64,000 nucleotides of DNA. Origin: Tersicoccus mangrovi. Lineage in GTDB: Bacteria > Actinomycetota > Actinomycetes > Actinomycetales > Micrococcaceae. Positions 40,850 through 50,111 of this stretch are shown here, piece after piece. The position numbers and the translations under genes were made by a program. A model generated the notes under the pieces. The model was given only the letters and a program-made list of their open reading frames with translations. It ran no database searches and had not been told where the DNA came from. Where the stretch lies: NCBI RefSeq assembly GCF_036881825.1, contig NZ_JBAJMW010000004.1:62001-126000 (forward strand), given 5' to 3'. Position 1 is the first letter of the stretch; each line of letters starts with the position of its first letter.

Positions 40850-42102
40850 CCTCAGTCGACATCCAGATCCGCACCGCGCCGAGCGCGTCGACGTGCTCCC
40901 CCGCGCTGGCGGACGACCCGTGGGCGATCGACACGCGCCCCGGCTACGGGCCAGGCGCCAGCCAGGCCGACACGATCCCCGGCACGGCGCCCCGCCAGGG
41001 CGGCCTGCCGGAGGCCTACCGGGAGGCGTCGACGGACGAGCTGCACGCCCGGATCCGCGCGGCGAAGGACGCCCTCGGCGACCGCGTCGTCGTGCTCGGC
41101 CACTTCTACCAGCGCGACGAGGTGATCCAGCACGCCGACGCCGTCGGCGACTCGTTCCAGCTGGCCCGCGCCGCCCGGCAGCACCCCGAGGCCGAGGCGA
41201 TCGTCTTCTGCGGCGTCCACTTCATGGCCGAGACCGCGGACATGCTCTCCGGGCCGGAGCAGGCCGTCATCCTGCCCAACCTCGCCGCCGGCTGCTCCAT
41301 GGCCGACATGGCGGACCTGGACTCGGTCGAGTCCTGCTGGGAGGAGCTGACCGAGCTGTACGGCACGGAGCCCGACGCCGACGGCCGGGTCCCCGTCGTC
41401 CCGGTCACCTACATGAACTCCTCCGCGGCGCTGAAGGCGTTCTGCGGCGAGCACGGCGGCATCGTCTGCACCTCCTCGAACGCCGCCACGGTGCTGACGT
41501 GGGCGTTCGAGCGGGGACAGCGGGTGCTGTTCTTCCCCGACCAGCACCTGGGACGGAACACCGCGAAGGCGATGGGCGTGCCGGTCGAGGCGATGCCGAT
41601 GTGGAACCCGCGCAAGGTCCTCGGCGGCAACACCGAGGAGGACCTCGCGGCCGCCCGGGTGATCCTGTGGCACGGGTTCTGCTCGGTGCACAAGCGGTTC
41701 ACCGTCGATCAGATCGACCGGGCCCGTGCCGAGCACCCGAACGTGCGGGTCCTCGTGCACCCCGAGTGCCCGATGCCGGTCGTGGACGCGGCCGACGGGT
41801 CCGGCTCGACCGACTACCTGGTCAAGGCGATCGCGGCGGCGACCGAACCGACGACCTTCGCGATCGGCACCGAGATCAACCTGGTCAACCGGCTCGCGAA
41901 CCAGTACCCGCAGCACACGATCTTCTGCCTGGACCCGGTCGTGTGCCCGTGCTCGACGATGTACCGGATCCACCCCGGCTACCTCGCGTGGGTGCTCGAA
42001 CGGCTCGTCGCGGGCGAGGTGGTCAACCGCATCACCGTCGACGAGCGGACCGCGGGCCACGCCCGGGTCGCGCTCGAGCGGATGCTGGCGGCGACGCCGT
42101 GA
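40846..42102 (+). CDS. nadA: quinolinate synthase
   Basis: A 418-residue 4Fe-4S enzyme that joins iminoaspartate and dihydroxyacetone phosphate to quinolinate. The likely cluster ligands are the Cys residues in IVFCGVHFMAET, VLVHPECPMPV and DPVVCPCSTMYRI. Other family marks are GHFYQRDEVIQHADAVGDS and MYRIHPGYLAWVLE. The N-terminal extension of about 60 residues before AYREASTDELHARIR is longer than in E. coli. It overlaps nrtR upstream and nadB downstream by 4 bases each. Confidence 0.96.
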   Translation: MTSVDIQIRTAPSASTCSPALADDPWAIDTRPGYGPGASQADTIPGTAPRQGGLPEAYREASTDELHARIRAAKDALGDRVVVLGHFYQRDEVIQHADAVGDSFQLARAARQHPEAEAIVFCGVHFMAETADMLSGPEQAVILPNLAAGCSMADMADLDSVESCWEELTELYGTEPDADGRVPVVPVTYMNSSAALKAFCGEHGGIVCTSSNAATVLTWAFERGQRVLFFPDQHLGRNTAKAMGVPVEAMPMWNPRKVLGGNTEEDLAAARVILWHGFCSVHKRFTVDQIDRARAEHPNVRVLVHPECPMPVVDAADGSGSTDYLVKAIAAATEPTTFAIGTEINLVNRLANQYPQHTIFCLDPVVCPCSTMYRIHPGYLAWVLERLVAGEVVNRITVDERTAGHARVALERMLAATP

Positions 42103-43810
42103 GCCCGGCCCGGCGGCCCGTGACCCGGCCCCGCATCCTCGTCGTCGGCGGCGGCGCGGCAGGCCTGTCCGTCGCGCTGCGGGTCGCCGACCCGGCCGGC
42201 GGAAGCGCCGCCGACGTCACCCTCGTGACGAAGGACACGCTGGGGACGGGGAACACCGCCTGGGCGCAAGGGGGCATCGCCGCGGCCACCGGCCCGGACG
42301 ACAGCCCGGCGCTGCACGCGGCGGACACCGTCGCGGCCGGGGCGGGGCTGGTCGACCGTTCCGCCGCGGACCGGCTCGCCGCCGACGGTCCGGCCCGGAT
42401 CGCGGACCTGACGGCGCTCGGGCTCGTCTTCGACGGCGGCCCGGACGGCCCGGACCGGGGCCGCGAGGCCCGCACGGGGTGGCACGGGTGCTGCACGCCG
42501 GGGGTGATGCGACCGGGGCGGCGCTGGCGTCCGTGCTCACGGCCGCCGTGCGCCGATCACCCGTCACCGTGCTCGAGCAGGCGACGGTGACGGACCTGAT
42601 CCTCGACAGGGGTCACGTCGCGGGGGCGACGGTGCTGGCCGGCGGATTCCGCCGCGACGTCCTCGCCGACGCCGTCGTGCTCGCCACCGGCGGCGCCGGC
42701 CAGCTCTTCCGGCACACGACCAACCCGGACGGTGCCACGGCGGACGGGGTCGCCCTCGCCGCCCGCGCCGGCGCCGTCCTGGCCGACCTGGAGTTCCTGC
42801 AGTTCCACCCGACGGCGCTCGCGGTGCCCGGCACTCCCCTCGTCTCCGAGGCCGTCCGTGGCGCCGGTGCGGTGCTGCTGGACGGCGGCGGCCGCCGGTT
42901 CATGGTCGACGTCCACCCGTCCGCTGAGCTCGCCCCGCGGGACGTCGTCGCCCGGGCCATCGCGGACCGGATGGCGCGGCAGGGCGGTGAGCCGGTCCTG
43001 CTCGATGCGCGCGGCGTGCCGGACCTGGCCTCCCGCTTCCCGACGATCGACGCGTCGGTTTGTGCCGCTGGCCTGGACTGGAGCCGGGAGCCGATCCCGG
43101 TGGCGCCTGCGGCGCACTACTGGATGGGCGGGGTCGCGGTCGACGCGGACGGCCGCACCTCCGTACCCGGACTGTGGGCGGTCGGCGAGGTCGCCCGCAC
43201 CGGGGTACACGGCGCCAACCGGCTCGCCTCCAACTCCCTGCTCGAGGCTCTCGTGACGGCCGACCGCTCCGGCCGGGCGATCGTGCACGACGGTGGCCAC
43301 GCCTGGCCCGTGACGAACGGGCCGTCCGTCACCGGCGGGCGCGTCGAGACCGTCGACCTCGACGCGTCGGGCGCTACCCCCCATCCCGAGCCCGTGCCAC
43401 CGTTCTCCCGTACGGCACTGCAGGATCTGCTGTGGACCCACGCGGGACTCGCCCGGGACGACGAAGGCCTCCGTCGTGCCGCCGCGGTCCTCACCGCCTG
43501 GCGCGCCGCCGGCCCCTCCCCCGCGACGCCGCTGGCCCACGAGGACGCGAATCTGCTCCTGGCCGGGTCGCTGCTCGTCCACGCCGCGCGGGCGCGCACC
43601 GAGTCCCGCGGCGCCCACGCCCGTCGTGACCACCCCGCCGTCGACCCTCGGCAGGCGTCCTCCCGGTTCCTCCGGTTGCCCGTCGCGCCCGTGGTCGACA
43701 CCCCCGTCATCGACCCGGTCCCTGCTGCAGCGGGAACGTCGGCACCCGTCGACGGCCCGCCCCTGCTGCCCGTTCCCGTCCCTGTTCCCGGAGGTACCCC
43801 ATGGCTCTGA
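42099..43810 (+). pseudogene. nadB: L-aspartate oxidase with an apparent -1 frameshift
   Basis: NadB oxidises L-aspartate to iminoaspartate for NadA. The GTG at 42099 overlaps the nadA stop. Frame one gives VGGGAAGLSVAL (FAD motif) and GNTAWAQGGIAAA up to REARTG, then would stop at 42590. The rest of the family sequence resumes in another frame: VARVLHAGGDATGAA, VLATGGAGQLFRHTTNPDG, LEFLQFHPTALAVPG, HYWMGGVAVDADG and GLWAVGEVARTGVHGANRLA. One missing G in the G4 run at 42476-42479 explains the break exactly. The last bases overlap the nadC start by 10. It may be a true mutation, a sequence error or a ribosomal slip; both halves look under selection. Confidence 0.85.
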
Positions 43811-44730
43811 CCCGCACCCTCATCGACCGCGCCGTCGGCGCCGCCCTGGCCGAGGACGCCCCCTGGGGCGACCTCACGGCCGAGACCCTCATCCCCGCCG
43901 ACGCCACCCTGCGCGCCACGCTCGTCGCCCGGGAGCCGGGCGTGCTGGCCGGGGGCGACGTGTTCATGGCGGCCTTCGCCCTGACGGACCCGCGGATCAC
44001 GGTCGCCCTGCGCGAACCGGACGGGGCCGCCTTCGCCGCCGGCGACGTGCTGGCGACCGTGTCCGGCCCCGCGCGGGGGGTGCTGACCGGCGAGCGGGTG
44101 GCGCTGAACTTCGTGCAGCGGATGAGCGGGGTCGCCACCCTCACCGCTCGTTACGTCGCCGAGGTCGCGGGCACCCGTGCCCGGATCGCCGACACCCGGA
44201 AGACGACGCCGGGCCTGCGGGCCTTCGACCGGCACGCCGTCGTCGCCGGCGGGGGCCGCAACCACCGGTTCAGCCTCTCGGACGCCGTGATGGCCAAGGA
44301 CAACCACCTCGCGGTGCTGACCGCCGGGGGCGCCGACCTCACGACCGCCCTGCGGCGCGTCCGCGAGCAGCTGCCCCACACGGCGCACCTCGAGGTCGAG
44401 GTGGACCGCCTCGACCAGATCGAGGCGGTGCTGGCCGGCGGCGCGCAGACCGTGATGCTGGACAACTTCTCGCTCGAGGACCTGGTGACGGGCGTGGCGC
44501 TGATCGACGGCCGCGCGATCGTCGAGGCCAGCGGCGGGGTCGACCTGTCCACCGTGGGGGCGATCGCCGCGACGGGCGTCGACGTGATCGCGGTCGGCGC
44601 CCTCACCCACAGCGCCCGGGCCCTGGACCTCGGGCTGGACGCCGACGACGTGGTCGTGCAGGGTGCCGGCGACGCGGCGGACGACGAAGCCGAGGACCAG
44701 GCGGCGGTGCGGCAGGGCGCCCCGGCATGA
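43801..44730 (+). CDS. nadC: nicotinate-nucleotide diphosphorylase (carboxylating)
   Basis: A 309-residue quinolinate phosphoribosyltransferase that makes nicotinate mononucleotide. Family marks are AEDAPWGDLTAETLIP, LNFVQRMSGVATLTARYV, ADTRKTTPGLRAFDRHAV, GGGRNHRFSLSDAVMAKDNH and QTVMLDNFSLEDL. The length is slightly above the usual 280-300 because of an acidic tail. A GGAGG lies just before the ATG, and the stop overlaps the cysteine desulfurase start by 4 bases. Confidence 0.96.
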   Translation: MALTRTLIDRAVGAALAEDAPWGDLTAETLIPADATLRATLVAREPGVLAGGDVFMAAFALTDPRITVALREPDGAAFAAGDVLATVSGPARGVLTGERVALNFVQRMSGVATLTARYVAEVAGTRARIADTRKTTPGLRAFDRHAVVAGGGRNHRFSLSDAVMAKDNHLAVLTAGGADLTTALRRVREQLPHTAHLEVEVDRLDQIEAVLAGGAQTVMLDNFSLEDLVTGVALIDGRAIVEASGGVDLSTVGAIAATGVDVIAVGALTHSARALDLGLDADDVVVQGAGDAADDEAEDQAAVRQGAPA

Positions 44731-45875
44731 CCATCTACCTGGACCACGCCGCGACGAGCCCGGTGCGCCGCGAGGTGCTCGAGGCGGTGTGGCCGCACCT
44801 GGCCGGGGGGACTGCCAACCCCTCGAGCCGGCACGGGCCCGGGGTGGCTGCCGCCGGAGCGCTGACCGCGGCGATCGCGGACATCGCCCGGGTGCTGGGA
44901 TGCCGGCCGGGTGAGGTCGTGCTGACGTCCGGCGGTACCGAGGGCGACAACCTCGCGATCAAGGGCATCGCCCTGGCGCGTCCCCGCGGCCGGCACGTCG
45001 TCACGAGCGCCGTCGAGCATCCCGCCGTCCTCGAGAGCTGCGCGGCCCTGGCGCGGCAGGGCTTCGCGATCACCGTCCTGCCGGTCGACGGAACCGGCCG
45101 CGTCGATCTCGACGCGGCGGCCGCGGCGATCCGCGACGACACGACCCTGGTCACCGTCCAGCTCGCCAACAACGAGGTGGGCACCGTCCAGCCCGTCCGC
45201 GAGCTCGCCGGGCTCGCACACGCGGGCGGTGTCCCGGTGCACACCGACGCGGTGCAGGCCGCCGGTGTCCTCCCGGTCGGGCTGGCCGACCTCGGCGTGG
45301 ACGCCGTCTCGATCGCCGGGCACAAGGTGGGCGCCCTGCGCGGCACCGGCGCCCTCGCGGTCCGGTCCCGCGTGCCCGTCGAACCGCTGCTGCACGGCGG
45401 TGGGCAGCAGCGGGGACGGCGCAGCGGCACCGAGGACGTCGCCGGCGCCGTCGGCCTCGCCGTCGCGCTCCGGCTCGCGGAGCAGGACCGGCTGGCCCGG
45501 GAGCGGGACGGCGACGCGCTCGCCGCCCGGCGGGACGCCTTCGTCGCCGAGGTGCTCGCTTCCGTGCCCGGCGCGATCCTCACCGGCTCGGACGAGCACC
45601 GCCTGCCCGGCAGCGCCTCGTTCTGCTTCGCCGGCATCAGCGGGGAGTCCCTGCTGGTGGAGCTGGACGTTCGGGGCATCGCCGTCTCGAGCGGATCGGC
45701 GTGCGCCGCCGGCTCCGACGAACCCTCCCCCGTCCTGCTGGCCATGGGGATCGATCCGGATCTCGCCCGGTCCGCCGTTCGGGTGAGCCTCGGCCCGGCG
45801 ACGACGACTGCCGAGCTGGCGACCACGGCCGCCGCCCTGCGGGACGCCGTCGGCCTGGTCCGGTCGCTGGCCTGA
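44727..45875 (+). CDS. cysteine desulfurase (NifS/IscS-like)
   Basis: A 382-residue PLP enzyme that takes sulfur from cysteine. Lys200 in SIAGHKVGALRGTG binds PLP and Cys326 in SSGSACAAGSDEPS carries the persulfide. The start IYLDHAATSPVRREV is typical of the family. Its place as last gene of the nad operon suggests it helps build the NadA cluster, as NifS-like proteins do beside nad genes in other bacteria; this is inferred. It is a group II-type layout with the short Cys loop of IscS/NifS. Confidence 0.92.
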   Translation: MTIYLDHAATSPVRREVLEAVWPHLAGGTANPSSRHGPGVAAAGALTAAIADIARVLGCRPGEVVLTSGGTEGDNLAIKGIALARPRGRHVVTSAVEHPAVLESCAALARQGFAITVLPVDGTGRVDLDAAAAAIRDDTTLVTVQLANNEVGTVQPVRELAGLAHAGGVPVHTDAVQAAGVLPVGLADLGVDAVSIAGHKVGALRGTGALAVRSRVPVEPLLHGGGQQRGRRSGTEDVAGAVGLAVALRLAEQDRLARERDGDALAARRDAFVAEVLASVPGAILTGSDEHRLPGSASFCFAGISGESLLVELDVRGIAVSSGSACAAGSDEPSPVLLAMGIDPDLARSAVRVSLGPATTTAELATTAAALRDAVGLVRSLA

Positions 45876-45988
45876 CTGTGGCCCGGTCACCCGCGGACGA
45901 CGGCGCGCCGCGGGGCTCCGCCGATGCGGGAAGCAGGCCGCATCCGTGTTAGAGTTCTTGACGCTGCTCCGGCGACGGAGAGCCACTC

Positions 45989-46073
45989 GCGCGGGTGGCG
46001 GAATAGGCAGACGCGCTAGCTTGAGGTGCTAGTCCTCGCATAGAGGGTGGGGGTTCAAGTCCCCCTCCGCGCA
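45989..46073 (+). tRNA. tRNA-Leu (anticodon GAG)
   Basis: An 85-base cloverleaf with acceptor arms GCGCGGG and TCCGCGC, anticodon stem CTAGC/GCTAG and loop TTGAGGT (anticodon GAG at 46023-46025). It has a long variable arm (TCCTCGCATAGAGGG region) and T arm GGGGG-TTCAAGT-CCCCC. CCA is not encoded. The long variable arm is typical of class II tRNA-Leu. It decodes CUC, the most used Leu codons with CUG in such GC-rich genomes. Confidence 0.96.
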
Positions 46074-46077
46074 CGAT

Positions 46078-46122
46078 GAACGACGGAAGCCCCGGGCCAC
46101 TGGTCCGGGGCTTCCGTCGTTC
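46078..46122 (+). terminator. hairpin terminator after tRNA-Leu
   Basis: Two 18-base arms (46078-46095 and 46105-46122) are perfectly complementary around a 9-base loop, 4 bases after the tRNA. It can also end the convergent glycosyltransferase transcript. Confidence 0.85.
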
Positions 46123-46171
46123 ACGACCGGCATCCGATTCCGGCGTCCTCGAAGGCCGTGGGCGGATTCGG

Positions 46172-47761
46172 TCAGCCGGCCCGGGTGTACTCGGCGATCT
46201 GCTCGAAGCTGCCCGAGTAGACCGTGCGGCCCCCGGTCAGGCCGGCCGCTCGCAGGACCGCGTCGTCGGCCGAGCGCTGCGCCTGCGGCGTGTCGACCCG
46301 GCGGACGACCCACAGCCGATCCTCCGTTCTGAGCCGATTCGACACCTGGGCCAGCGGACGCGAGAGGTCGTCGATCGTGTCGGCGGACGTGGCGTCCTCC
46401 GCCCACGTCACATCCGTCAGGCGACTGAGGTCCTGCGGGTACGCGACGGCGACGCGCCTCGTCGTGGCGCCGACCAGGCGCCCGGGCTCGGTCGTGAGCG
46501 CGCTGTAGTAGATGCCGTCACCCGGCTGGGCGTGGTCGCGGAGGTACTCGGCAGCCGCCCGGTAGTCGCTGCCGCTCTTGGCATCCGGGGTGCGCTGCGA
46601 CCACCAGACGGGCGCGACCGCGACCACGAGCAGCAGCACGGCGACGACGCGGAGAGCGTTCCGTCGCAGGACGAGCAGGCCGGCGCCGATCAGCACCGCG
46701 ACGGCGAAACTCGTGAAGGTCAGATACCGCGGGTTGTAGATCGGGTCGGCCAGCAGGAGGGAGGCGCCGAGCGCGGCGGTCGGCAGCACGACGGCCGGTA
46801 CGCCCCAGGCCACGCTCGTCGACACCGAGGGTCTCGACACCCCGGGTCCGGTGGCGCCGTGCCGGCCCCGGAGCGCGCCGACGACACCGACGAGGACGAG
46901 CAGCCAGCCGATGCCGGCCGCGGCGAGGGCGGCGACCTGCCACACCGGGGTGCCGTGTTCGGGAAGCACCCCGGTGGGGGTTCCGCCGAGGAACCACTGG
47001 TTGACCACGACGTTGCGCAGCCACTCCCCCGCACCGATCCTGTTGTCGGCGATCTGGCCGCTCTCGGAGAGGGCCAGCACCAGGACCGGTGAGCTGAGCA
47101 CGGCCGCGGCCACGGCGGCGCCGAGCCAGCGCAGCAGCACACCGCGACCGGAGCGGAGCAGCAGCAGGGTGAGCCCGTGCGCCACGACGAGCAGGGCGGC
47201 ATAGATGTTCGTCGCGACGGCCAGGCCGGCGACGACGGCGTAGGCGATCCACCACCCGGCACGACGACGACGCGCGGCCACGACGAGCAGCACGGTGGCC
47301 CAGACGGCGGCGGCCAGCGCGAGGGCGAACGGCCGCGCCTCGATGCCCGCCCACGTGACCCGCGGCAGGAGGGCGAACACGAGGGCCCCGGCGACGCCGA
47401 GGGCACGGCCCCCGGTGAGCCGGCCGAGCCAGTACATCCCGGCCGTCGCCAGCACGACCGCTGCGACGCTGAGCGCCCGGATGCCGAACTCGTCGTCGCC
47501 CACCACGAGGCTCCAGACGTGCAGCGCCACGTAGTAGACGGCGTGCACGGCGTCGATCGATCCGATGAGGGCGCCGATCTCGGCGAGTGGGCGGTCCGCG
47601 CTGGCGATCGACGCCGCCTCGTCCGTCCAGAACGACGGCACCCACGAGAAGAGGGCACTGACGAGACCGGCCACGATCGCGAGCACAGCGGCCAGCACGT
47701 GGTCGATGCCCTCAAGTCGCGACGCGCGCCCGGCGACGCGGTTGGCGGATGCCGTGGCCAT
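46172..47761 (-). CDS. GT-C type membrane glycosyltransferase (family 39-like)
   Basis: A 529-residue integral membrane protein with about 10-12 helices. The first outer loop has the acidic motif FWTDEAASI, the usual DE site of GT-C enzymes that use polyprenyl-phosphate sugars, and a GIEARPFALALAA segment follows. The C-terminal 150 residues (LRDHAQPGDGIYYS onward) form an extracytoplasmic soluble domain. The acceptor is unknown. It may use the polyprenyl-phosphate mannose made by Ppm; this is inferred. It is monocistronic and convergent with the tRNA. Confidence 0.82.
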   Translation of the reverse strand: MATASANRVAGRASRLEGIDHVLAAVLAIVAGLVSALFSWVPSFWTDEAASIASADRPLAEIGALIGSIDAVHAVYYVALHVWSLVVGDDEFGIRALSVAAVVLATAGMYWLGRLTGGRALGVAGALVFALLPRVTWAGIEARPFALALAAAVWATVLLVVAARRRRAGWWIAYAVVAGLAVATNIYAALLVVAHGLTLLLLRSGRGVLLRWLGAAVAAAVLSSPVLVLALSESGQIADNRIGAGEWLRNVVVNQWFLGGTPTGVLPEHGTPVWQVAALAAAGIGWLLVLVGVVGALRGRHGATGPGVSRPSVSTSVAWGVPAVVLPTAALGASLLLADPIYNPRYLTFTSFAVAVLIGAGLLVLRRNALRVVAVLLLVVAVAPVWWSQRTPDAKSGSDYRAAAEYLRDHAQPGDGIYYSALTTEPGRLVGATTRRVAVAYPQDLSRLTDVTWAEDATSADTIDDLSRPLAQVSNRLRTEDRLWVVRRVDTPQAQRSADDAVLRAAGLTGGRTVYSGSFEQIAEYTRAG

Positions 47762-47819
47762 GGACCGTCCTGATGCCGGGGCGAGTGGTCGGCGTCAATC
47801 TAGCATGGCGCTCCCGGGG

Positions 47820-48734
47820 TCAGGCGGTGGTCACGCTCGACGTCAGGTGCAGCAGTCCGGACCGCGGGTTCCAGCCGGTGAACCGGGCTCCGTCGGTGTC
47901 GTGCGGTGTCCCGTCGACGCGCACGGCGACCGTCGCGGGAAGGACGACGGGAGCCGCAAAGGAGACGTCCCAGGTGTACGCCTCGGGGAGGCGGATCGTC
48001 GCCAGGCCCCGGGACGCCGTGTACATGCCGTGCGCGATCGCGCCCTTCATGCCGAGCAGGCGTGCCGTCGGAGCGCTGACGTGGATGGGGTTCCAGTCCC
48101 CGCTGACCGCGGCGAACCGTCGTCCGGCGTCGGCGCCCAGCCGCCACTGGCCCGTCGGCACCGGCGGTGTGAACGAGGGCCGCTCCTCCCCCTGCAGCCG
48201 GTCCGCCCCGGACATGAAGCGCCCGCGGGCCAGGTAGGTGGACCGGTCGACGGCGACGGGCCGCTCCCCCGCGTCGCCTGCGCCGTCGCGCTCGTCCCGG
48301 ATCTCGCTGACGACGTCGACGAGCGTGCCGGACCGGTGGGGTCGCAGGTCCTCCGCCCATGTGGTCACCGCCAGCGCCCTGTCCAGGGTGAGCGGGCGCC
48401 GCTGCGTCCAGAGGTTGCGCAGGTGGACGAGGCCGGGGAGCGGGAGCGGGAAGTCGTCCCGGGCCATCAGGGCCATCGCGACCGGGAACACGGTGGCGTG
48501 GACGAAACCGGCCGGCAGCACGTCCGTGCCGGGCGCCCGGGTCAGGTGGCCGAAGTCCGTCAGCCGCGCGGCGTCGGGGCGCAGGCCGGTCGCCCGGTAG
48601 GCGACAGCGGGCAGCGCACCGACGGACCGGTCCCGCCGCACGGCGCCGGCGAGGGCGGCGGGCACCTGCCGGGCGTAGATCCCGGCGAGGGAGGGCAGGG
48701 ATGACAACTCGACCGTCCGCGACGGCGCGGCCAT
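47820..48734 (-). CDS. MaoC family dehydratase
   Basis: A 304-residue double hot-dog (R)-enoyl-CoA hydratase-like protein. The catalytic Asp213 and His218 lie in SGDWNPIHVS, followed by GMKGAIAHGMYTASRG. The N-terminal half is a degenerate hot-dog domain. The ATG at 48734 shares one base with the fabG stop (TGATG), so it is coupled. In M. tuberculosis the pair htdX-fabG4 has the same order and lies beside fadA2. Confidence 0.9.
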   Translation of the reverse strand: MAAPSRTVELSSLPSLAGIYARQVPAALAGAVRRDRSVGALPAVAYRATGLRPDAARLTDFGHLTRAPGTDVLPAGFVHATVFPVAMALMARDDFPLPLPGLVHLRNLWTQRRPLTLDRALAVTTWAEDLRPHRSGTLVDVVSEIRDERDGAGDAGERPVAVDRSTYLARGRFMSGADRLQGEERPSFTPPVPTGQWRLGADAGRRFAAVSGDWNPIHVSAPTARLLGMKGAIAHGMYTASRGLATIRLPEAYTWDVSFAAPVVLPATVAVRVDGTPHDTDGARFTGWNPRSGLLHLTSSVTTA

Positions 48735-50071
48735 CAGGCGCCCACCAGGTTCTGCCCGCACACGCGCAGCGTCTGCCCGGTGATGCCGCCGGCGGCGTCG
48801 CTGGCCAGGAACGCGATGGCCTCGGCCACGTCGGTCGGCCGTCCGCCCTGCTGCAGGCTGTTCAGTCGTCGGGCCACCTCGCGGGTCGCGAACGGGATCC
48901 GCGCCGTCATCTCGGTCTCGATGAAGCCCGGAGCGACCGCGTTGACGGTCGCGCCCGCCGGCATCAGCCCGGCCGTCGCGGCGACCATCCCCATCACGCC
49001 GGCCTTGGAGGCGGCGTAGTTGGTCTGCCCGCGGTTGCCCGCGATGCCGCTCGTCGAGGCGAGACTGACGATCCGCCCGCCGGCGCCGAACACGTCCGAG
49101 GCGAGGAACTGCTCGTTCATTCGCAGCTGCGCGGCGATGTTGACCGCGATCACCGAGTCCCAGCGCGCGGCGTCCATGTTGGCCAGCAGCTTGTCGCGGG
49201 TGATGCCGGCGTTGTGCACGACGACGTCGAGCCGCCCGTGCCGGTCCCGGGCGTGGGCGAGGATCCGCTCCCCGGCGTCCGGGGCGGTGATGTCCAGCTG
49301 GAGGGCGGTGCCGCCGAGTTCGTTGGCGACCCCGGCCAGCGCCTCCCCCGCGGCCGGCACGTCGACCGCGATGACGTGGGCGCCGTCGCGGTGCAGCGTG
49401 CGGGCGATCGCCGCGCCGATCCCGCGGGCGGCGCCCGTGACGACGGCGACCTTGCCGGTCAGCGGTCGGTCCGCGTCCGGGTCCGGGGTGCCCTGGCCGT
49501 CGACGACGGTGAGGAACTGCCCGTCCACGAAGGCGCTGCGGCCCGAGAGCAGGAACCGCAGGGCGCCGACCACCGAGGTCACCGTGACGGGCAGCCCGTC
49601 GCGGACGAGGATGCCGTTGCCGGTCGCGCCGCCGCGCAGTTCGTGGGCCAGGGACCGCAGCAGGCCCTCGACACCGCGCCGGGCCGCGGCCATCGCCGGG
49701 TCGGTCGTGTCGGCCGCCGGCCGGGACAGGGTGACGACGCGGCCGCCCGGTCGCAGGTCGCGCAGCGCCTCGGCGGCGGCGAGCACGGGCGCCGAGAGGG
49801 CGGTGGGATCGGTGACGTCGTCGAGGACCAGCACGATCGCGCCGAGTCGCTGCTTCGGGCGGTGGTGCCGGACGACGTCCAGGTCCCAGCCCAGCAGTTC
49901 GTCGGCGAGCTCCTGCGCGCCGGCGCCGGTGCCGACGAGCAGCACCGGTCCGTCGACGAGCGGGGCGCCGGGGCGGTACCGGCGCAGCTCGACGGGGCGC
50001 GGGAGCCCGAGGCGCTTCGCCACGCCCGCGAACGGGGCGGCGTTGACGAGGTTGAGGTAGGTGTCGGTCAT
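48734..50071 (-). CDS. fabG: high-molecular-weight 3-oxoacyl-ACP/CoA reductase
   Basis: A 445-residue protein with two Rossmann-type halves. The N-terminal one (about 40-190) has no catalytic triad. The C-terminal one is an active SDR with TGAARGIG at 212-219, HNAG near 287, Tyr352 and Lys356 (NYAASKAG). This two-domain layout is that of FabG4 in mycobacteria, which acts on acyl-CoA with NADH. It is probably cotranscribed with thiolase upstream and maoC downstream. Confidence 0.92.
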   Translation of the reverse strand: MTDTYLNLVNAAPFAGVAKRLGLPRPVELRRYRPGAPLVDGPVLLVGTGAGAQELADELLGWDLDVVRHHRPKQRLGAIVLVLDDVTDPTALSAPVLAAAEALRDLRPGGRVVTLSRPAADTTDPAMAAARRGVEGLLRSLAHELRGGATGNGILVRDGLPVTVTSVVGALRFLLSGRSAFVDGQFLTVVDGQGTPDPDADRPLTGKVAVVTGAARGIGAAIARTLHRDGAHVIAVDVPAAGEALAGVANELGGTALQLDITAPDAGERILAHARDRHGRLDVVVHNAGITRDKLLANMDAARWDSVIAVNIAAQLRMNEQFLASDVFGAGGRIVSLASTSGIAGNRGQTNYAASKAGVMGMVAATAGLMPAGATVNAVAPGFIETEMTARIPFATREVARRLNSLQQGGRPTDVAEAIAFLASDAAGGITGQTLRVCGQNLVGA

Positions 50072-50111
50072 GGCGCTCCTTCCAGGTGTCCGGGATGCTT
50101 CGGTGGCCGGG

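Noticed and set aside
45989..46122. tRNA-Leu as an integration site of a mobile element
   Set aside because: No integrase, no repeated tRNA 3' end and a normal terminator follow directly.
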